Shown: positions 22,466 to 31,098, counted from the stretch's first letter. The stretch is 32,537 bases of DNA from CAG-452 sp045531335 (GCA_045531335.1 JAZSDU010000047.1:1-32537), one strand, 5' to 3'. Notes: generated by a model from the letters alone, not told the origin. Made by a program: numbers and translations.

Positions 22466-23662
22466 ATGGATAAAACAAACTTAAAATATGAAAAAGTAAC
22501 AAAAAAGAACATAAATATAGCAATTAAAATTCAAAATAGATTATTTCCTTTAGAGGACGGATTTGATGATTTAAATGAATCTATTAATCAAAGTAATAAA
22601 TATTTTGATGTTTTAGAATATTATTTAATTCAAAATGGGGAATATTATGTAGGAATTACAGGAATATATTCTCATAAAGAATATCCTAAAGATGCATGGA
22701 TTGGTTGGTTTGGAATTCTTCCTATGTTTCGTAAAAAACATTATGGAATAGAATCTTTAGAATTTATTAAAAAAAGAGCTATTAAATTAGGATTTGATAG
22801 CTTAAGATGTTATACAGATGATAAAGCTAATTATGTTTCTACTCGCCTGTTTGAAAAGTTTGGAATGACAAGTGAAACATATGATAACGAAGATGGAAAA
22901 TATTATAAAGTTGGAGAAATGTTAGTTTATTCACTTTCTCTTAACCATAAAGAAGTTGAACCTTGGAATAATAGAGATCTTTTTCTAGAAGAACATGAGA
23001 TGAAAAATAATAAGCTTCAATTAGAATATGTAGAAATCAATAAAGATAATTTAACAATAGCAGCGAATATTCAATATAATTTATTTTATAATTGTAATAA
23101 TGTTGGCTATTTAGATTATTTAAAAGAAGTTAAGGTTGAGAATCGATATGAAAAGAAGATATTACCAATAGACTTTTTAGTTTACCATGAAGGAATTCCA
23201 GTTGGAATAATTGGATTATACGAAAAAGACATATATCCAGAAGATATTTGGATAACTTGGTTTGGAGTTTTACCTAAATATAGAAATCATGGTATTGGTT
23301 CTCAAATGTTGATGAAAATATTAGAAATAGCAAAAGGATATAACAAGAAAAACTTAAGATTGAATACATATGAGACTTGGAACTATAAAGCCCAAAACTT
23401 ATATAAAAGAACAATGCAATTATCAGAGGATTATAATAATAAAGAAGAAGAAGGCTTTTTAATAAGATACGGAAAACCGAAAATATTTAGTATCAGTTTA
23501 GTTGATAAAGAAGTAACTCCATGGAATAATAAATATTTAAATTTGACAGAAGAACTTGATTTAAATGAGGCTAGTATAGAAAAACTTAAACAAGATAATA
23601 TTTTAGAGTTGTTCTCAGATTCTACATTTATGGATTATTTAGTAGTTGGGAAAGGTGAATAA
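22466..23662 (+). CDS. Double-domain GNAT acetyltransferase, 398 aa
   Basis: Two GNAT domains in tandem that clearly arose by duplication. Domain 1 has WIGWFGILPMFRKKHYGIES and domain 2 WITWFGVLPKYRNHGIGSQM; each is followed by the same closing phrase, KEVEPWNNRDLFLEE and KEVTPWNNKYLNLTEE. Domain 2 keeps the acetyl-CoA loop R-x-H-G-I-G; domain 1 has K-K-H-Y-G-I-E, lacking the second glycine, so it may be catalytically weak and used for structure or substrate. AGGGGG precedes the ATG. The last codon overlaps the start of the next GNAT gene. Confidence 0.88.
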   Translation: MDKTNLKYEKVTKKNINIAIKIQNRLFPLEDGFDDLNESINQSNKYFDVLEYYLIQNGEYYVGITGIYSHKEYPKDAWIGWFGILPMFRKKHYGIESLEFIKKRAIKLGFDSLRCYTDDKANYVSTRLFEKFGMTSETYDNEDGKYYKVGEMLVYSLSLNHKEVEPWNNRDLFLEEHEMKNNKLQLEYVEINKDNLTIAANIQYNLFYNCNNVGYLDYLKEVKVENRYEKKILPIDFLVYHEGIPVGIIGLYEKDIYPEDIWITWFGVLPKYRNHGIGSQMLMKILEIAKGYNKKNLRLNTYETWNYKAQNLYKRTMQLSEDYNNKEEEGFLIRYGKPKIFSISLVDKEVTPWNNKYLNLTEELDLNEASIEKLKQDNILELFSDSTFMDYLVVGKGE

Positions 23663-24147
23663 TGAAAATAGAAAAAGTAAAATTATCAAAAGAAAATCTA
23701 GAAATAATAAGAAATATAGATGTGACTTTTTATAAAGATCCAAGATTAACTATAGATTGGTATATGGAAAGATACAATGAAACCCATACGGGAATACTAT
23801 TATTAAACGAACAAAATCAAAATGTAGGTTATCTAGTTTGTGTTCCAATAAAAAAAGAGTTGTATGATCAGTTTGTTAATGGAATGTTAGCAGATGATGT
23901 TGAAGTTGATCCAAACATGTTTCTTAAAGAATCAAAGTATAACTATATTGTTTCAACAGTAATATTAGATGGCTACAGAAGAAAAGGATATGGAACACAG
24001 ATGCTAGAACTTTTAATGAAAGAATCTAAAAACAAAAATTATTGCGCAATATCTGTATCTAGAGAGGGATATCTCTTATTAAACAAAAAATTAGAGGTAA
24101 AGAAAAAGGTTAATGATACAGTTTATGCATTTGAATTAAGATGTTGA
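23662..24147 (+). CDS. GNAT-family acetyltransferase, 161 aa
   Basis: The start ATG shares its A with the TAA stop of the double-GNAT gene, so translation is coupled. The domain shows a motif A (STVILDGYRRKGYGTQMLELLMKE, given here in part as RRKGYGTQ) with the acetyl-CoA-binding glycines, and a short C-terminal strand-helix. The N-terminal part (FYKDPRLTIDWYMERYNETH) is typical of GNAT enzymes acting on small amines, but the substrate is unknown. With the preceding gene it makes a three-domain acetyltransferase operon. It may act on the same substrate or form a complex. Confidence 0.87.
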   Translation: MKIEKVKLSKENLEIIRNIDVTFYKDPRLTIDWYMERYNETHTGILLLNEQNQNVGYLVCVPIKKELYDQFVNGMLADDVEVDPNMFLKESKYNYIVSTVILDGYRRKGYGTQMLELLMKESKNKNYCAISVSREGYLLLNKKLEVKKKVNDTVYAFELRC

Positions 24148-24277
24148 TAATAAGAAAATATATTTCAAATATGATTGAGTTATTGGATTATGAATTTGTA
24201 TAAATACAAGAAATACTAAATAATATATAGGACAGTATAATTAAAAAAATAACAAAAGAAGGTAAGGGAAGAAATAA

Positions 24278-24826
24278 ATGGAAAATGCGTCAAAAGCTTT
24301 AATAATAGCAGGAGCAATATTAATAGCAATATTATTGATATCAGTAGGAATATTAATTTTAAATTCAATTTCAGGTGTTACAGATAGTGCAAAAAAAGCT
24401 GGAAGTGAAATGACAGAATTTGCGGAATTAGAAAATGCAAGAATTGTTTTAGCAACAATGAATATAAAAGATGATGATGCTTTTAATGATTATATTTATA
24501 ATAGATATGGTAGTGTTCAAAAAAGCAGTGGAAATAATATAGCAAGGAGTAAAGAATGTAATATAACAGCATCAGAAGTAAGAGAATTGTGTGCGCTAGT
24601 AATAGAAAGAAATAAAAAACTTACTGGAGGAGGAAATGACAGATCTGAGACTTATATTTCATCTCGATATTATGAGAATTGCAAAGTTTATTATAGAGAC
24701 GGTGAATATCATTTTGAATTAGATGAAGATGCATTGTATCAAGTAACCCTTGAACAAAATTATTATAATAATGGCAAACGAAACGAAGGGGTGTATTCAG
24801 TACAAATTAGGCCAATAGATAAATAA
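24278..24826 (+). CDS. Single-helix, pilin-like membrane protein, 182 aa
   Basis: After only eight residues (MENASKAL) a 21-residue hydrophobic helix runs to about residue 29 (IIAGAILIAILLISVGILIL). The rest is an exported or cytosolic domain of about 150 aa with several charged segments and a Tyr-rich C-terminal half (YISSRYYENCKVYYRDGEYH). Short N-terminus followed by one long helix recalls type IV pilin-like or archaellin-like subunits, but there is no clear prepilin peptidase site, so this is only a resemblance. A similar N-terminus is common in uncultured Clostridia. GAAGGTAAGGGAAG stands before the ATG. The function is unknown. Confidence 0.75.
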   Translation: MENASKALIIAGAILIAILLISVGILILNSISGVTDSAKKAGSEMTEFAELENARIVLATMNIKDDDAFNDYIYNRYGSVQKSSGNNIARSKECNITASEVRELCALVIERNKKLTGGGNDRSETYISSRYYENCKVYYRDGEYHFELDEDALYQVTLEQNYYNNGKRNEGVYSVQIRPIDK

Positions 24827-24844
24827 TTCTTAAAGATATAAATT

Positions 24845-24889
24845 AAGCACATGTATGAGTGATTAAAAACTTATACATGTGCTTTTCAT
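24845..24889 (+). terminator. Terminator after the pilin-like gene
   Basis: A 12-bp perfect stem AAGCACATGTAT (24845-24856) with ATACATGTGCTT (24873-24884), 16-nt loop, then a short T run. Confidence 0.8.
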
Positions 24890-24992
24890 TTCGAAAGGTG
24901 GTGCATATTTAGGAGCTTTGGTAACTTTAAATTAAATGCGCAATATTTATGAGAAAAGATATTGAAACAATACTAGAAATATAAAGTTTTTA

Positions 24993-25001
24993 TGATATAA
25001 T
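24993..25001 (+). promoter_or_regulatory. Extended -10 promoter of the GIY-YIG/VIT1 operon
   Basis: TGATATAAT, a TGn-extended perfect -10, lies 20 bases before the GIY-YIG start codon. No -35 box at the usual distance. Confidence 0.55.
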
Positions 25002-25021
25002 ACTTTTCAAGAGGTGTAATA

Positions 25022-25273
25022 ATGAGTAAACACTACGCATACATGTTAAGATGCAAAGATAATTCTATATATAGCGGATATACCACAGATTTAGAAAAAC
25101 GTTTAGAAACTCATAACAGTGGTATGGGAGCAAAATATACAAGAGCAAGACTACCAGTAAAACTTGTATATTTTGAAGAATTTGAAGACAAAAAAGAAGC
25201 TATGAAAAGAGAATGGCAATTTAAGCAGTATACTCATGCAGAAAAAGAAAAAATAATAGGAGGTAAAAAATGA
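25022..25273 (+). CDS. GIY-YIG nuclease-domain protein (YhbQ/UvrC-like), 83 aa
   Basis: A stand-alone GIY-YIG domain. HYAYMLRC at residues 4-11 replaces the GIY strand, and SIYSGYTTDLEKRLETHNSG gives the YIG-like strand with the conserved R-x-x-x-H. KREWQFKQYT with its Glu completes the metal site. Small YhbQ-type proteins cleave or bind branched or damaged DNA, but the physiological role is unclear. The length is normal. AGAGGTG precedes the ATG. The last codons overlap the start of the VIT1 gene (ATGA), so the two are translated together though they seem unrelated in function. Confidence 0.9.
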   Translation: MSKHYAYMLRCKDNSIYSGYTTDLEKRLETHNSGMGAKYTRARLPVKLVYFEEFEDKKEAMKREWQFKQYTHAEKEKIIGGKK

Positions 25274-26157
25274 GCGAAAAGCAAATTAGCAAAGAATTAA
25301 TGAAATTGGTAAAAAAAGCACAAATTGATGAAGAACAAGGAGCTATTCTTTATGCATTTATGGCAAAAAGAGAGAAAAATGAAGAGAACAAAAAATTACT
25401 AGAACAAATGTCAAAAGATGAAGCAAAACATGCAGCAGTATGGAAAACAATTACCAAAAAGAACTTAAAACCAAGCAAATTATCAATAATTTGGTTTAAG
25501 GTTTTAACAGTTGTTATGGGATTTACTTTTGTTGTAAAAACAATGCAAAAAAAGGAAAGTCTTGCACAAGCAGGATATGAAAAAATGAAAGAAGAATTAC
25601 CAGAAGCAGCAAAAATGTTAGAAGATGAAAGAAGGCATGAAAAAGAATTGTATAACATGCTAGATGAAGAAAGACTTCATTATATAGGAGCAATGGTATT
25701 AGGATTAAATGATGCTTTAGTAGAGCTTACTGGTGCAATTGCAGGTGTTACATTTGCACTTGCAAATACAAGACTTGTTGCATTAACAGGAATAATAACA
25801 GGGGTATCTGCAACATTTTCAATGGCAGCATCAAACTATTTAGCAGAAAGAGCGGATAATAATCCTAAAGCATTAAAATCAAGTATTTATACAGGAATGG
25901 CATATTTAGTTACAGTAGCATTACTTGTATTACCATACTTGTTATTCCCAATAAATATGTATGTAGCTGCATTTGCAGTAATGATTGCAACAGTAATTTT
26001 AATAATAATGTTCTTTAACTACTATATATCAGTAGCAAAAGAAGAACCATTCTTTAAAAATTTTGCAACAATGGCAGTGATTTCATTATCAGTTGCAGTA
26101 GTTTCATATATAATTGGAGTACTTGCAAAAAATTTACTTGGTATAGATGCGCTATAA
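25270..26157 (+). CDS. Ferritin-like domain fused to VIT1/CCC1 transporter
   Basis: Residues 1-135 form a rubrerythrin/ferritin-like four-helix bundle with metal ligands in DEEQGAILY, KDEAKHAAVW and EDERRHEKEL (E-x-x-H pairs). Residues 138-295 form the five-helix VIT1/CCC1 transporter (MVLGLNDALVELTGAIAGVT, SNYLAERAD, then three more helices). Proteins of this type (MbfA in other bacteria) export iron or manganese, the ferritin part catching Fe2+ in the cytosol and feeding the channel. AGGAGG lies before the ATG inside the GIY-YIG gene's end. The likely role is relief of iron excess or oxidative stress. No Fur-like box was identified. Confidence 0.9.
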   Translation: MSEKQISKELMKLVKKAQIDEEQGAILYAFMAKREKNEENKKLLEQMSKDEAKHAAVWKTITKKNLKPSKLSIIWFKVLTVVMGFTFVVKTMQKKESLAQAGYEKMKEELPEAAKMLEDERRHEKELYNMLDEERLHYIGAMVLGLNDALVELTGAIAGVTFALANTRLVALTGIITGVSATFSMAASNYLAERADNNPKALKSSIYTGMAYLVTVALLVLPYLLFPINMYVAAFAVMIATVILIIMFFNYYISVAKEEPFFKNFATMAVISLSVAVVSYIIGVLAKNLLGIDAL

Positions 26158-26167
26158 AACATACGAG

Positions 26168-26198
26168 TTTGACAAAACCATGTCAAAAAAGTTATAAT
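26168..26198 (+). promoter_or_regulatory. Promoter with a palindrome over the -35 box
   Basis: TTGACA (26169-26174) and TATAAT (26193-26198) are 18 bases apart. A perfect inverted repeat TTTGACA-AAACCA-TGTCAAA (26168-26187) covers the -35 and the first part of the spacer, the position for a repressor site. The regulator is unknown. Confidence 0.65.
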
Positions 26199-26231
26199 AT
26201 ATTATATATACTTTGTTAGGAGGTATGAAAT

Positions 26232-26510
26232 ATGGATTATAAAGAAATTTTAAGAAATAAAGCATCAAAACTACAAGACTTAGTAGAAAAATATGGAGCT
26301 AACTTATCTCCAGAAGAAATAAATAATATAAGAACATTAATAAATAATACATATGAAATAACAAATGGAAGATTAGATGCATTAGATTATGATGTGAGAA
26401 ATGAAGGTATTATGAATTATCATGCACAATTGGATAGTGCATTTTCAAAATTTAAAGGTTTTGAAGAAAGAGAAAAAGAAGAACAAACAGAAACAAGGGA
26501 AGATATTTAA
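26232..26510 (+). CDS. Hypothetical helical protein, 92 aa
   Basis: Not recognised. Almost entirely helical and charged: ILRNKASKLQDLVEKYGANL, LSPEEINNIRTLINNTYEIT and a final acidic KGFEEREKEEQTETRED tail. No membrane helix. AGGAGG lies 8 bases before the ATG. It has its own strong promoter with a palindrome, so its amount is probably controlled. The stop codon overlaps the stop codon of the converging radical SAM gene within TTAA. Confidence 0.75.
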   Translation: MDYKEILRNKASKLQDLVEKYGANLSPEEINNIRTLINNTYEITNGRLDALDYDVRNEGIMNYHAQLDSAFSKFKGFEEREKEEQTETREDI

Positions 26511-26524
26511 AAATACTTCCCTTG
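26494..26524. terminator. Hairpin carrying the stop codons of two converging genes
   Basis: CAAGGGAAG (26494-26502) pairs perfectly with CTTCCCTTG (26516-26524). The 13-nt loop holds TTAA, which contains both stop codons (TAA on each strand). No long T run follows, so its strength as a terminator is uncertain. Confidence 0.5.
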
Positions 26525-27415
26525 CCATAAATCTTGTTCTCCTAAAAGTTTATCAAGTCCATTCATAATCCATTTTTTATGTGAGTTCCAATCTGGTGCA
26601 ACAAGCAAATTCTTTGGAGCATCACCTGATATTCTATGGATTACTATATTTGGGCTAATATGTGTAAGTATATATGCAGCGTTTTCTAAATACTCATCTA
26701 GAGAAATTGGTGAGTATTTTTTGTTTCTATACATATCTGCAAGGGTAGTGTTTTCTACAACATAGCACGAATGAATTTTAAGCCCTTGTATTTTGTGCCT
26801 GTTTATAAATTCTACAGTGTTTTTTAAGTCTTCCTTAGTTTCATTTGGAAGCCCCACCATTATATGTGCGATTACATCAATATTATATTTATTTAGTAGT
26901 TCTACAGCATTTGTAAACTCTTTACTTAAATACTCACGATGGATTAATTTTCCAGTTTCATCATTAGAAGTTTGAAGACCAAGCTCAACTGCCACATAGT
27001 ATTTATCGGTATAACTGCTTATTAATTTTACAATATCTTCATTGATACAGTCAGGACGAGTAGCAACAGAAAGACCAACAATTCTATTATCTATTAAAGC
27101 AGAATCATATTTCTTTTTTAGGTTTTCGATGCTATCATAAGTGTTTGTAAAGTTTTGAAAATACACAATAAATTTATTTGCTCTTTTAGCTTTATAACTT
27201 TTAAAATAATTTTCAACTTGTTTTGTAATATTTTCTGCTAAATTAATATGTTCTCCAGAACCTTTTTCACTACAAAAAATACATCCACCAGTCCCTTTTG
27301 TACCATCTCTATTGGGACAAGTAAAACCACCATCAATGCATATCTTTAAAGTTCTCTCACCAAACTTTTTTTTCAAATATTTATTTAAATGTTTATATCT
27401 CTCTACATTTTCCAT
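26507..27415 (-). CDS. TIGR01212-family radical SAM protein
   Basis: A radical S-adenosylmethionine enzyme of the YhcC/TIGR01212 group. The cluster-binding cysteines are in FTCPNRDGTKGTGGCIFCSE: Cys33, Cys45 and Cys48, plus Cys26 nearby. The family motifs IDNRIVGLSVATRPDC and AHIMVGLPNET are also present. At 302 aa the length fits. The reaction is not established for this family; a role in nucleic acid modification or sulfur chemistry is often suggested. No ribosome binding site precedes the ATG, and the -10 box lies only 9 bases upstream, so the message may be leaderless. Confidence 0.9.
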   Translation of the reverse strand: MENVERYKHLNKYLKKKFGERTLKICIDGGFTCPNRDGTKGTGGCIFCSEKGSGEHINLAENITKQVENYFKSYKAKRANKFIVYFQNFTNTYDSIENLKKKYDSALIDNRIVGLSVATRPDCINEDIVKLISSYTDKYYVAVELGLQTSNDETGKLIHREYLSKEFTNAVELLNKYNIDVIAHIMVGLPNETKEDLKNTVEFINRHKIQGLKIHSCYVVENTTLADMYRNKKYSPISLDEYLENAAYILTHISPNIVIHRISGDAPKNLLVAPDWNSHKKWIMNGLDKLLGEQDLWQGKYF

Positions 27416-27424
27416 AACAATTCT

Positions 27425-27453
27425 AGTATATCAAAAAACAACAAATATTACAA
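27425..27453 (-). promoter_or_regulatory. Promoter of the radical SAM gene, almost on top of the start codon
   Basis: On the minus strand TTGTAA (27448-27453) and TATACT (27425-27430) are 17 bases apart. Only 9 bases separate the -10 box from the ATG (27413-27415), so the leader would be 2-3 bases. The -35 overlaps the ACAATGTAGGGG repeat end. Confidence 0.6.
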
Positions 27454-27481
27454 TGTAGGGGTCGCACTCCTGGGCGACCCG
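27450..27481. repeat. ACAATGTAGGGG-type intergenic repeat, short copy
   Basis: ACAATGTAGGGGTCGC begins an imperfect palindrome closed by GGGCGACCCG (GGGTCGC with GCGACCC). The same opening occurs at 31481. It is a GC-rich island in AT-rich surroundings and looks like one member of a dispersed repeat family. Confidence 0.7.
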
Positions 27482-27576
27482 TTCTCCAAAGGATTTTCTT
27501 AAATATTATAATATATTTATAGATTAATTTATTATCTTATGATATATTAAAACAAATGACAAAATAGGAGAAAAAT

Positions 27577-28819
27577 ATGTTAGATTTTGATAAGATACAA
27601 TTGTTCTATAATAACTCTAAAAATTATATAGATGAAAAAATAGCAAAAGAACTAAGAGAAAATGGAATATATGAAGCTTGTTTTAACAAAGATGTTATAA
27701 ACAACACAAAAAATACTTTTAATATAGAATTACCAAAAGCTAAAATCTATAATCAAGGTGAAAGCAATTCATGTTGGATTTACGCATATATCAGTTTTAT
27801 AAAGCCAGCAATTTGTAAAAGATTAAATATTTCTGATGATGATTTAGATTTGTCAGTAAACTATATTCATTTCTTTGATAGATTAGAAAAAATTAATAGT
27901 CTGTATAGTGAAGTAATATACAATAAAGCTAAGGCAGATGAAGATTTACTTAATAGTTATGCTCATAATTGTGGAGCGTTCCTTGGTGCCAAAGATATTA
28001 TAAATAAATATGGAATTGTACCAGAAGAACAAATGCCAATGACTATTAATAATTATGAATTTTATGCATTTGAAAAAATTTTAAAAGAAAAATTAAAAAG
28101 AGATATCTGCGAGATTTATAAATTAAAAAACATTGAAGAAAAGGAAATTTTTAAAGACAAATGTCTAGAAGAAAATTATGTATTATTATCTAAAGTGTTT
28201 GGTAGACCACCTATTGAATTTGATTTTAATTATAAAGATATAAATAAAAATGAAATTAAATTAAACAATATTAATCCGAAGAAGTTTTTAGAAATATGTT
28301 TACCCGATGATATGAATGATTTTGTTTTTATAATGAGTGATAGCACAAAAGAATTTTATAAAAAATATCAATACGATTATTTTAAACAAATTTATAACAA
28401 TAAACATTATTATTATAATTTACCAATAGATGTTATAAAAAATTGTGTAATAGAGCAATTAAAAAATGGTTTACCAGTATGGTTCGGTTGCGATTTTAAA
28501 GCTATATGTGGATCATATACAAATAAACCACGGAATACTTGACTCTAATTTATTTGATTTTAAAAATATTTTAGATGTTGATATATTACCAAGAGCAGAA
28601 CAAGAACAATTTGAATGTTGTAATTATCATCACGCAATGGTTATAGTAGGTGCACAAGTTGAAAATAATAAACCTATTAGGTGGAAAGTTCAAAATAGTT
28701 TTGGAAAAGAAAATAATCAAAGAGGATACTTTGTTATGAATGATAATTACTTTGATGAGTATGCTGTTATGTTTGGAATAGATAAAAAATATATTGATAA
28801 AATGAATATAGAAAATTAA
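27577..28819 (+). pseudogene. pepC: C1-family peptidase (PepC/bleomycin hydrolase-like), frameshifted
   Basis: PepC is a cytosolic thiol aminopeptidase. The N-terminal part has the oxyanion Gln60 and catalytic Cys66 (YNQGESNSCWIYAY); the C-terminal part, in the next frame, has the catalytic His (CCNYHHAMVIVGAQ) and Asn (WKVQNSFGKE). The first frame stops at TGA 28540-28542; the second frame continues to 28819. Removing one C of the CC at 28528-28529 rejoins them as SYTNKHGILDSNLFDFKN, the expected family sequence, for about 414 residues. Everything else, including the active site, is intact, so the break is recent or a sequence error. AGGAG stands before the ATG. Confidence 0.85.
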
Positions 28820-28832
28820 CAAAGGAGCAATT

Positions 28833-30056
28833 ATGGAACCACAAAAGAATGGAATAAAAGATGAAACAAAAATATTAATAATGCTAGCCTTTTTTAGTAT
28901 ATCAATGGGGCTATGGAATAATTTTAGACAGTTATGGCTTCAGTCAAACAATATGAATGTTTCTGAAATAAGTAGCCTTTTAAGTATGGGTACTTTTATA
29001 AGTGCAATATTAATATTTATAAGTGCGAAAAGACTTAAATTAGATAAAATAAAAGGATTTATAACAGGATGCCTACTTTTAAATTCAATAAACATGTTTA
29101 TATTGTTTTTAATAAATGGGAGTAGTAATTTAAATTTAACAAAAGTTTGTGTAATTTTAAATATAGTTTTAGAAAAGTTTGTAATAATAAGTATATATCC
29201 ATTAATTACAACAATTCAAAAAACAGATAACACATATTCAAAAAGAAAATTAGTAGAATATTTATTTAGAGATGTAGGAATTTTAGTTGGTGGTATTTTT
29301 ATAGGTAGAACAATATTTAATTTAAATGTGGATTATAATATTTGTTTAAGTATTTCAGTAATGTTTATGCTAATTGCAACACTTGTTATAGCAAATAGTG
29401 AGATAAAAACTAGTAATAAAAAATCTGAAATTTCGTTTAAGTTTATACTTAAAGATAAAATATTAATAACATATTTAATTACATATTTTATAGGGACAAC
29501 TGCTATGAGAACAGGGCTAGGGTTAAAAATGTTAATGCTTACAAATCAATTAAGTTTTAGCCCAAGTGGTGCAACAAATTATTCATTAATAATAGGACTG
29601 TTAGCAGATTTAGTTGGAATTCTTGCATTAAAATATTTAACACCAAAAAATGATTATGTAACAATAACAATAAAATTTGGTATTAGACTTGCATTATATA
29701 CTTTAGGATTTTTATCAAACAGTATAACATTAATTATGATAGCAATTACATGGTCATTATTAATATCAACTGCGTATGAAAATAAAACAGATGGAATATA
29801 TATAAACAGAGTTGATACAAAATATCAATTATTTTTCAGTGATATGAGATTTGTAATCGGAATATTTGCAGAAGCATTAGGATTACTATTTGCAGGGATT
29901 TTATTTGAATATGGTATAAGATATATTTTAGGATTATCTGCATTATTTGTACTTCCACAATTAAGTTTATCATATTTAATGATACATATGAGACATAAGG
30001 AAGATAAAGTTAAAGAAGTAATATCAAAAGAAACATTAATCCAGGAGAAAGTATGA
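28833..30056 (+). CDS. MFS-like transporter, 407 aa
   Basis: About eleven or twelve hydrophobic segments in two halves with a central polar loop (SEIKTSNKKSEISFKF, residues ~190-205). The layout is that of the major facilitator superfamily; the N-terminal half (FFSISMGLWNNFRQLWLQS) resembles uncharacterised Bacillota members. Substrate unknown. AAAGGAGC before the ATG sets the start, 13 bases after the broken peptidase gene. Its stop overlaps the start of ylmH in ATGA, so the two form one transcript and are translationally coupled. Confidence 0.8.
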   Translation: MEPQKNGIKDETKILIMLAFFSISMGLWNNFRQLWLQSNNMNVSEISSLLSMGTFISAILIFISAKRLKLDKIKGFITGCLLLNSINMFILFLINGSSNLNLTKVCVILNIVLEKFVIISIYPLITTIQKTDNTYSKRKLVEYLFRDVGILVGGIFIGRTIFNLNVDYNICLSISVMFMLIATLVIANSEIKTSNKKSEISFKFILKDKILITYLITYFIGTTAMRTGLGLKMLMLTNQLSFSPSGATNYSLIIGLLADLVGILALKYLTPKNDYVTITIKFGIRLALYTLGFLSNSITLIMIAITWSLLISTAYENKTDGIYINRVDTKYQLFFSDMRFVIGIFAEALGLLFAGILFEYGIRYILGLSALFVLPQLSLSYLMIHMRHKEDKVKEVISKETLIQEKV

Positions 30057-30838
30057 AAGGTGAAGAAAATTTAGAAGAGAAATTATTAATTGCAAAATTA
30101 ACAGATAAAATTAAAGAATGCAAAAGGAAAAACAAAATAGTAAATACAGAATTTCTAAATATGAATCAAAAAAATATAGTTCAAAAAGAGCTAAATAGAT
30201 TAAAAGAAAAAGATTATATGTTTTTTGGAGGATATGAGGGTGCACATTCAGAAGCATTAATATTATATCCCCAAAAATTTCCAGCACAAATAGTGAAAGA
30301 TAATTTTAAAAATATAATAAAAGTAATTAATATAAAGCTTCCTAAAGAACTTATAGGGAAATACGAGCATAAAAATTATTTGTCAGCAGTAATGATTCAA
30401 GGATTAGGAAGAGAGCGTATAGGAGATATAATTGTACATACTGATGAAGCATATATTATAGTCTTAAAAGAAAATGCAGAGTATTTAAAAAATTCTCTCC
30501 AAGGATTAACTAGATTTAAAAAGTCACAAATTGAAATTATAGATTTTGAAAATATTAAAATAAAACCACAAGAATTTGAAGAATTTAATATAAAAGTTGC
30601 TTCAAATAGAATTGACGCAATAGTTGCAGAAATTGCAAAAACATCAAGAAATAAAGCAGAAGAATATATAGATAGTAAAAGAGTGTTAATTAATTATCAA
30701 GAAGAATCAAAATACACAAGAAATGTAAAAGAAGATGATGTAATAGTAATAAGAGGAAAAGGTAAATTTATAATAAATAATATTGGAGAAAAAAATCAAA
30801 AAGGAAGATTAACAATTAGTGTAAAAAAATATAAGTAA
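30053..30838 (+). CDS. ylmH: YlmH-type S4-domain RNA-binding protein
   Basis: YlmH homologues bind the large ribosomal subunit and take part in ribosome quality control; they are usually encoded with division genes. Here the N-terminal domain shows the family phrase YMFFGGYEGAHSEALILYPQ and a late RRIGDI-like segment (ERIGDIIVHTDEAYIIVLKE). The C-terminal S4 domain covers KVASNRIDAIVAEIAKTSRN to the end, with VLINYQEE and VIVIRGKGKF. The length of 261 aa is normal. The gene is not next to division genes here, which is unusual for it, and instead overlaps the MFS-like transporter gene by four bases. Confidence 0.92.
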   Translation: MKGEENLEEKLLIAKLTDKIKECKRKNKIVNTEFLNMNQKNIVQKELNRLKEKDYMFFGGYEGAHSEALILYPQKFPAQIVKDNFKNIIKVINIKLPKELIGKYEHKNYLSAVMIQGLGRERIGDIIVHTDEAYIIVLKENAEYLKNSLQGLTRFKKSQIEIIDFENIKIKPQEFEEFNIKVASNRIDAIVAEIAKTSRNKAEEYIDSKRVLINYQEESKYTRNVKEDDVIVIRGKGKFIINNIGEKNQKGRLTISVKKYK

Positions 30839-30839
30839 A

Positions 30840-30872
30840 AATCACCCTAACTTAAGTCAGGGTGATTTTTTA
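30840..30872. terminator. Bidirectional terminator between ylmH and a small minus-strand gene
   Basis: AATCACCCT (30840-30848) pairs with AGGGTGATT (30859-30867), with T runs on both sides (TTTTTT on the plus strand; AAAAA before it for the minus strand). The minus-strand stop codon lies at its edge (30870-30872). Confidence 0.85.
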
Positions 30873-31067
30873 CCTTAAACCATCAAGATGGTATAAAGGC
30901 TGAGCTTCATCTTCGTCTATTGCATCAATCCAGAAATTGTAGGTATCCAGATCTTCTGCTGTAGGAGATGAAGGATTATCTACAAGGCCAGGTACATTAG
31001 TACATAAGACTTGGTAGATTTCGGGGTGATTTTCTTCTAAATACCGTAATTTTTGTTCTAAAGTCAT
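30870..31067 (-). CDS. Hypothetical small protein, 65 aa
   Basis: Not recognised. The start ATG at 31065-31067 follows GGGAG, and a longer frame to 31127 begins inside the promoter and is rejected. The product is acidic and helical at first (MTLEQKLRYLEENHPEIY), then contains NPSSP and a run of acidic residues (DAIDEDEAQ); no membrane helix or signal. It has a strong promoter that overlaps the divergent one of the next gene. Codon use is closer to balanced than in ylmH. Confidence 0.75.
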   Translation of the reverse strand: MTLEQKLRYLEENHPEIYQVLCTNVPGLVDNPSSPTAEDLDTYNFWIDAIDEDEAQPLYHLDGLR

Positions 31068-31098
31068 GAGAATTCTCCCTTCGAATTTTAATGTATTA

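Noticed and set aside
24278..24826. Pilin-like protein considered as a true type IV pilin
   Set aside because: There is no clear prepilin peptidase site and no pilus assembly gene nearby.
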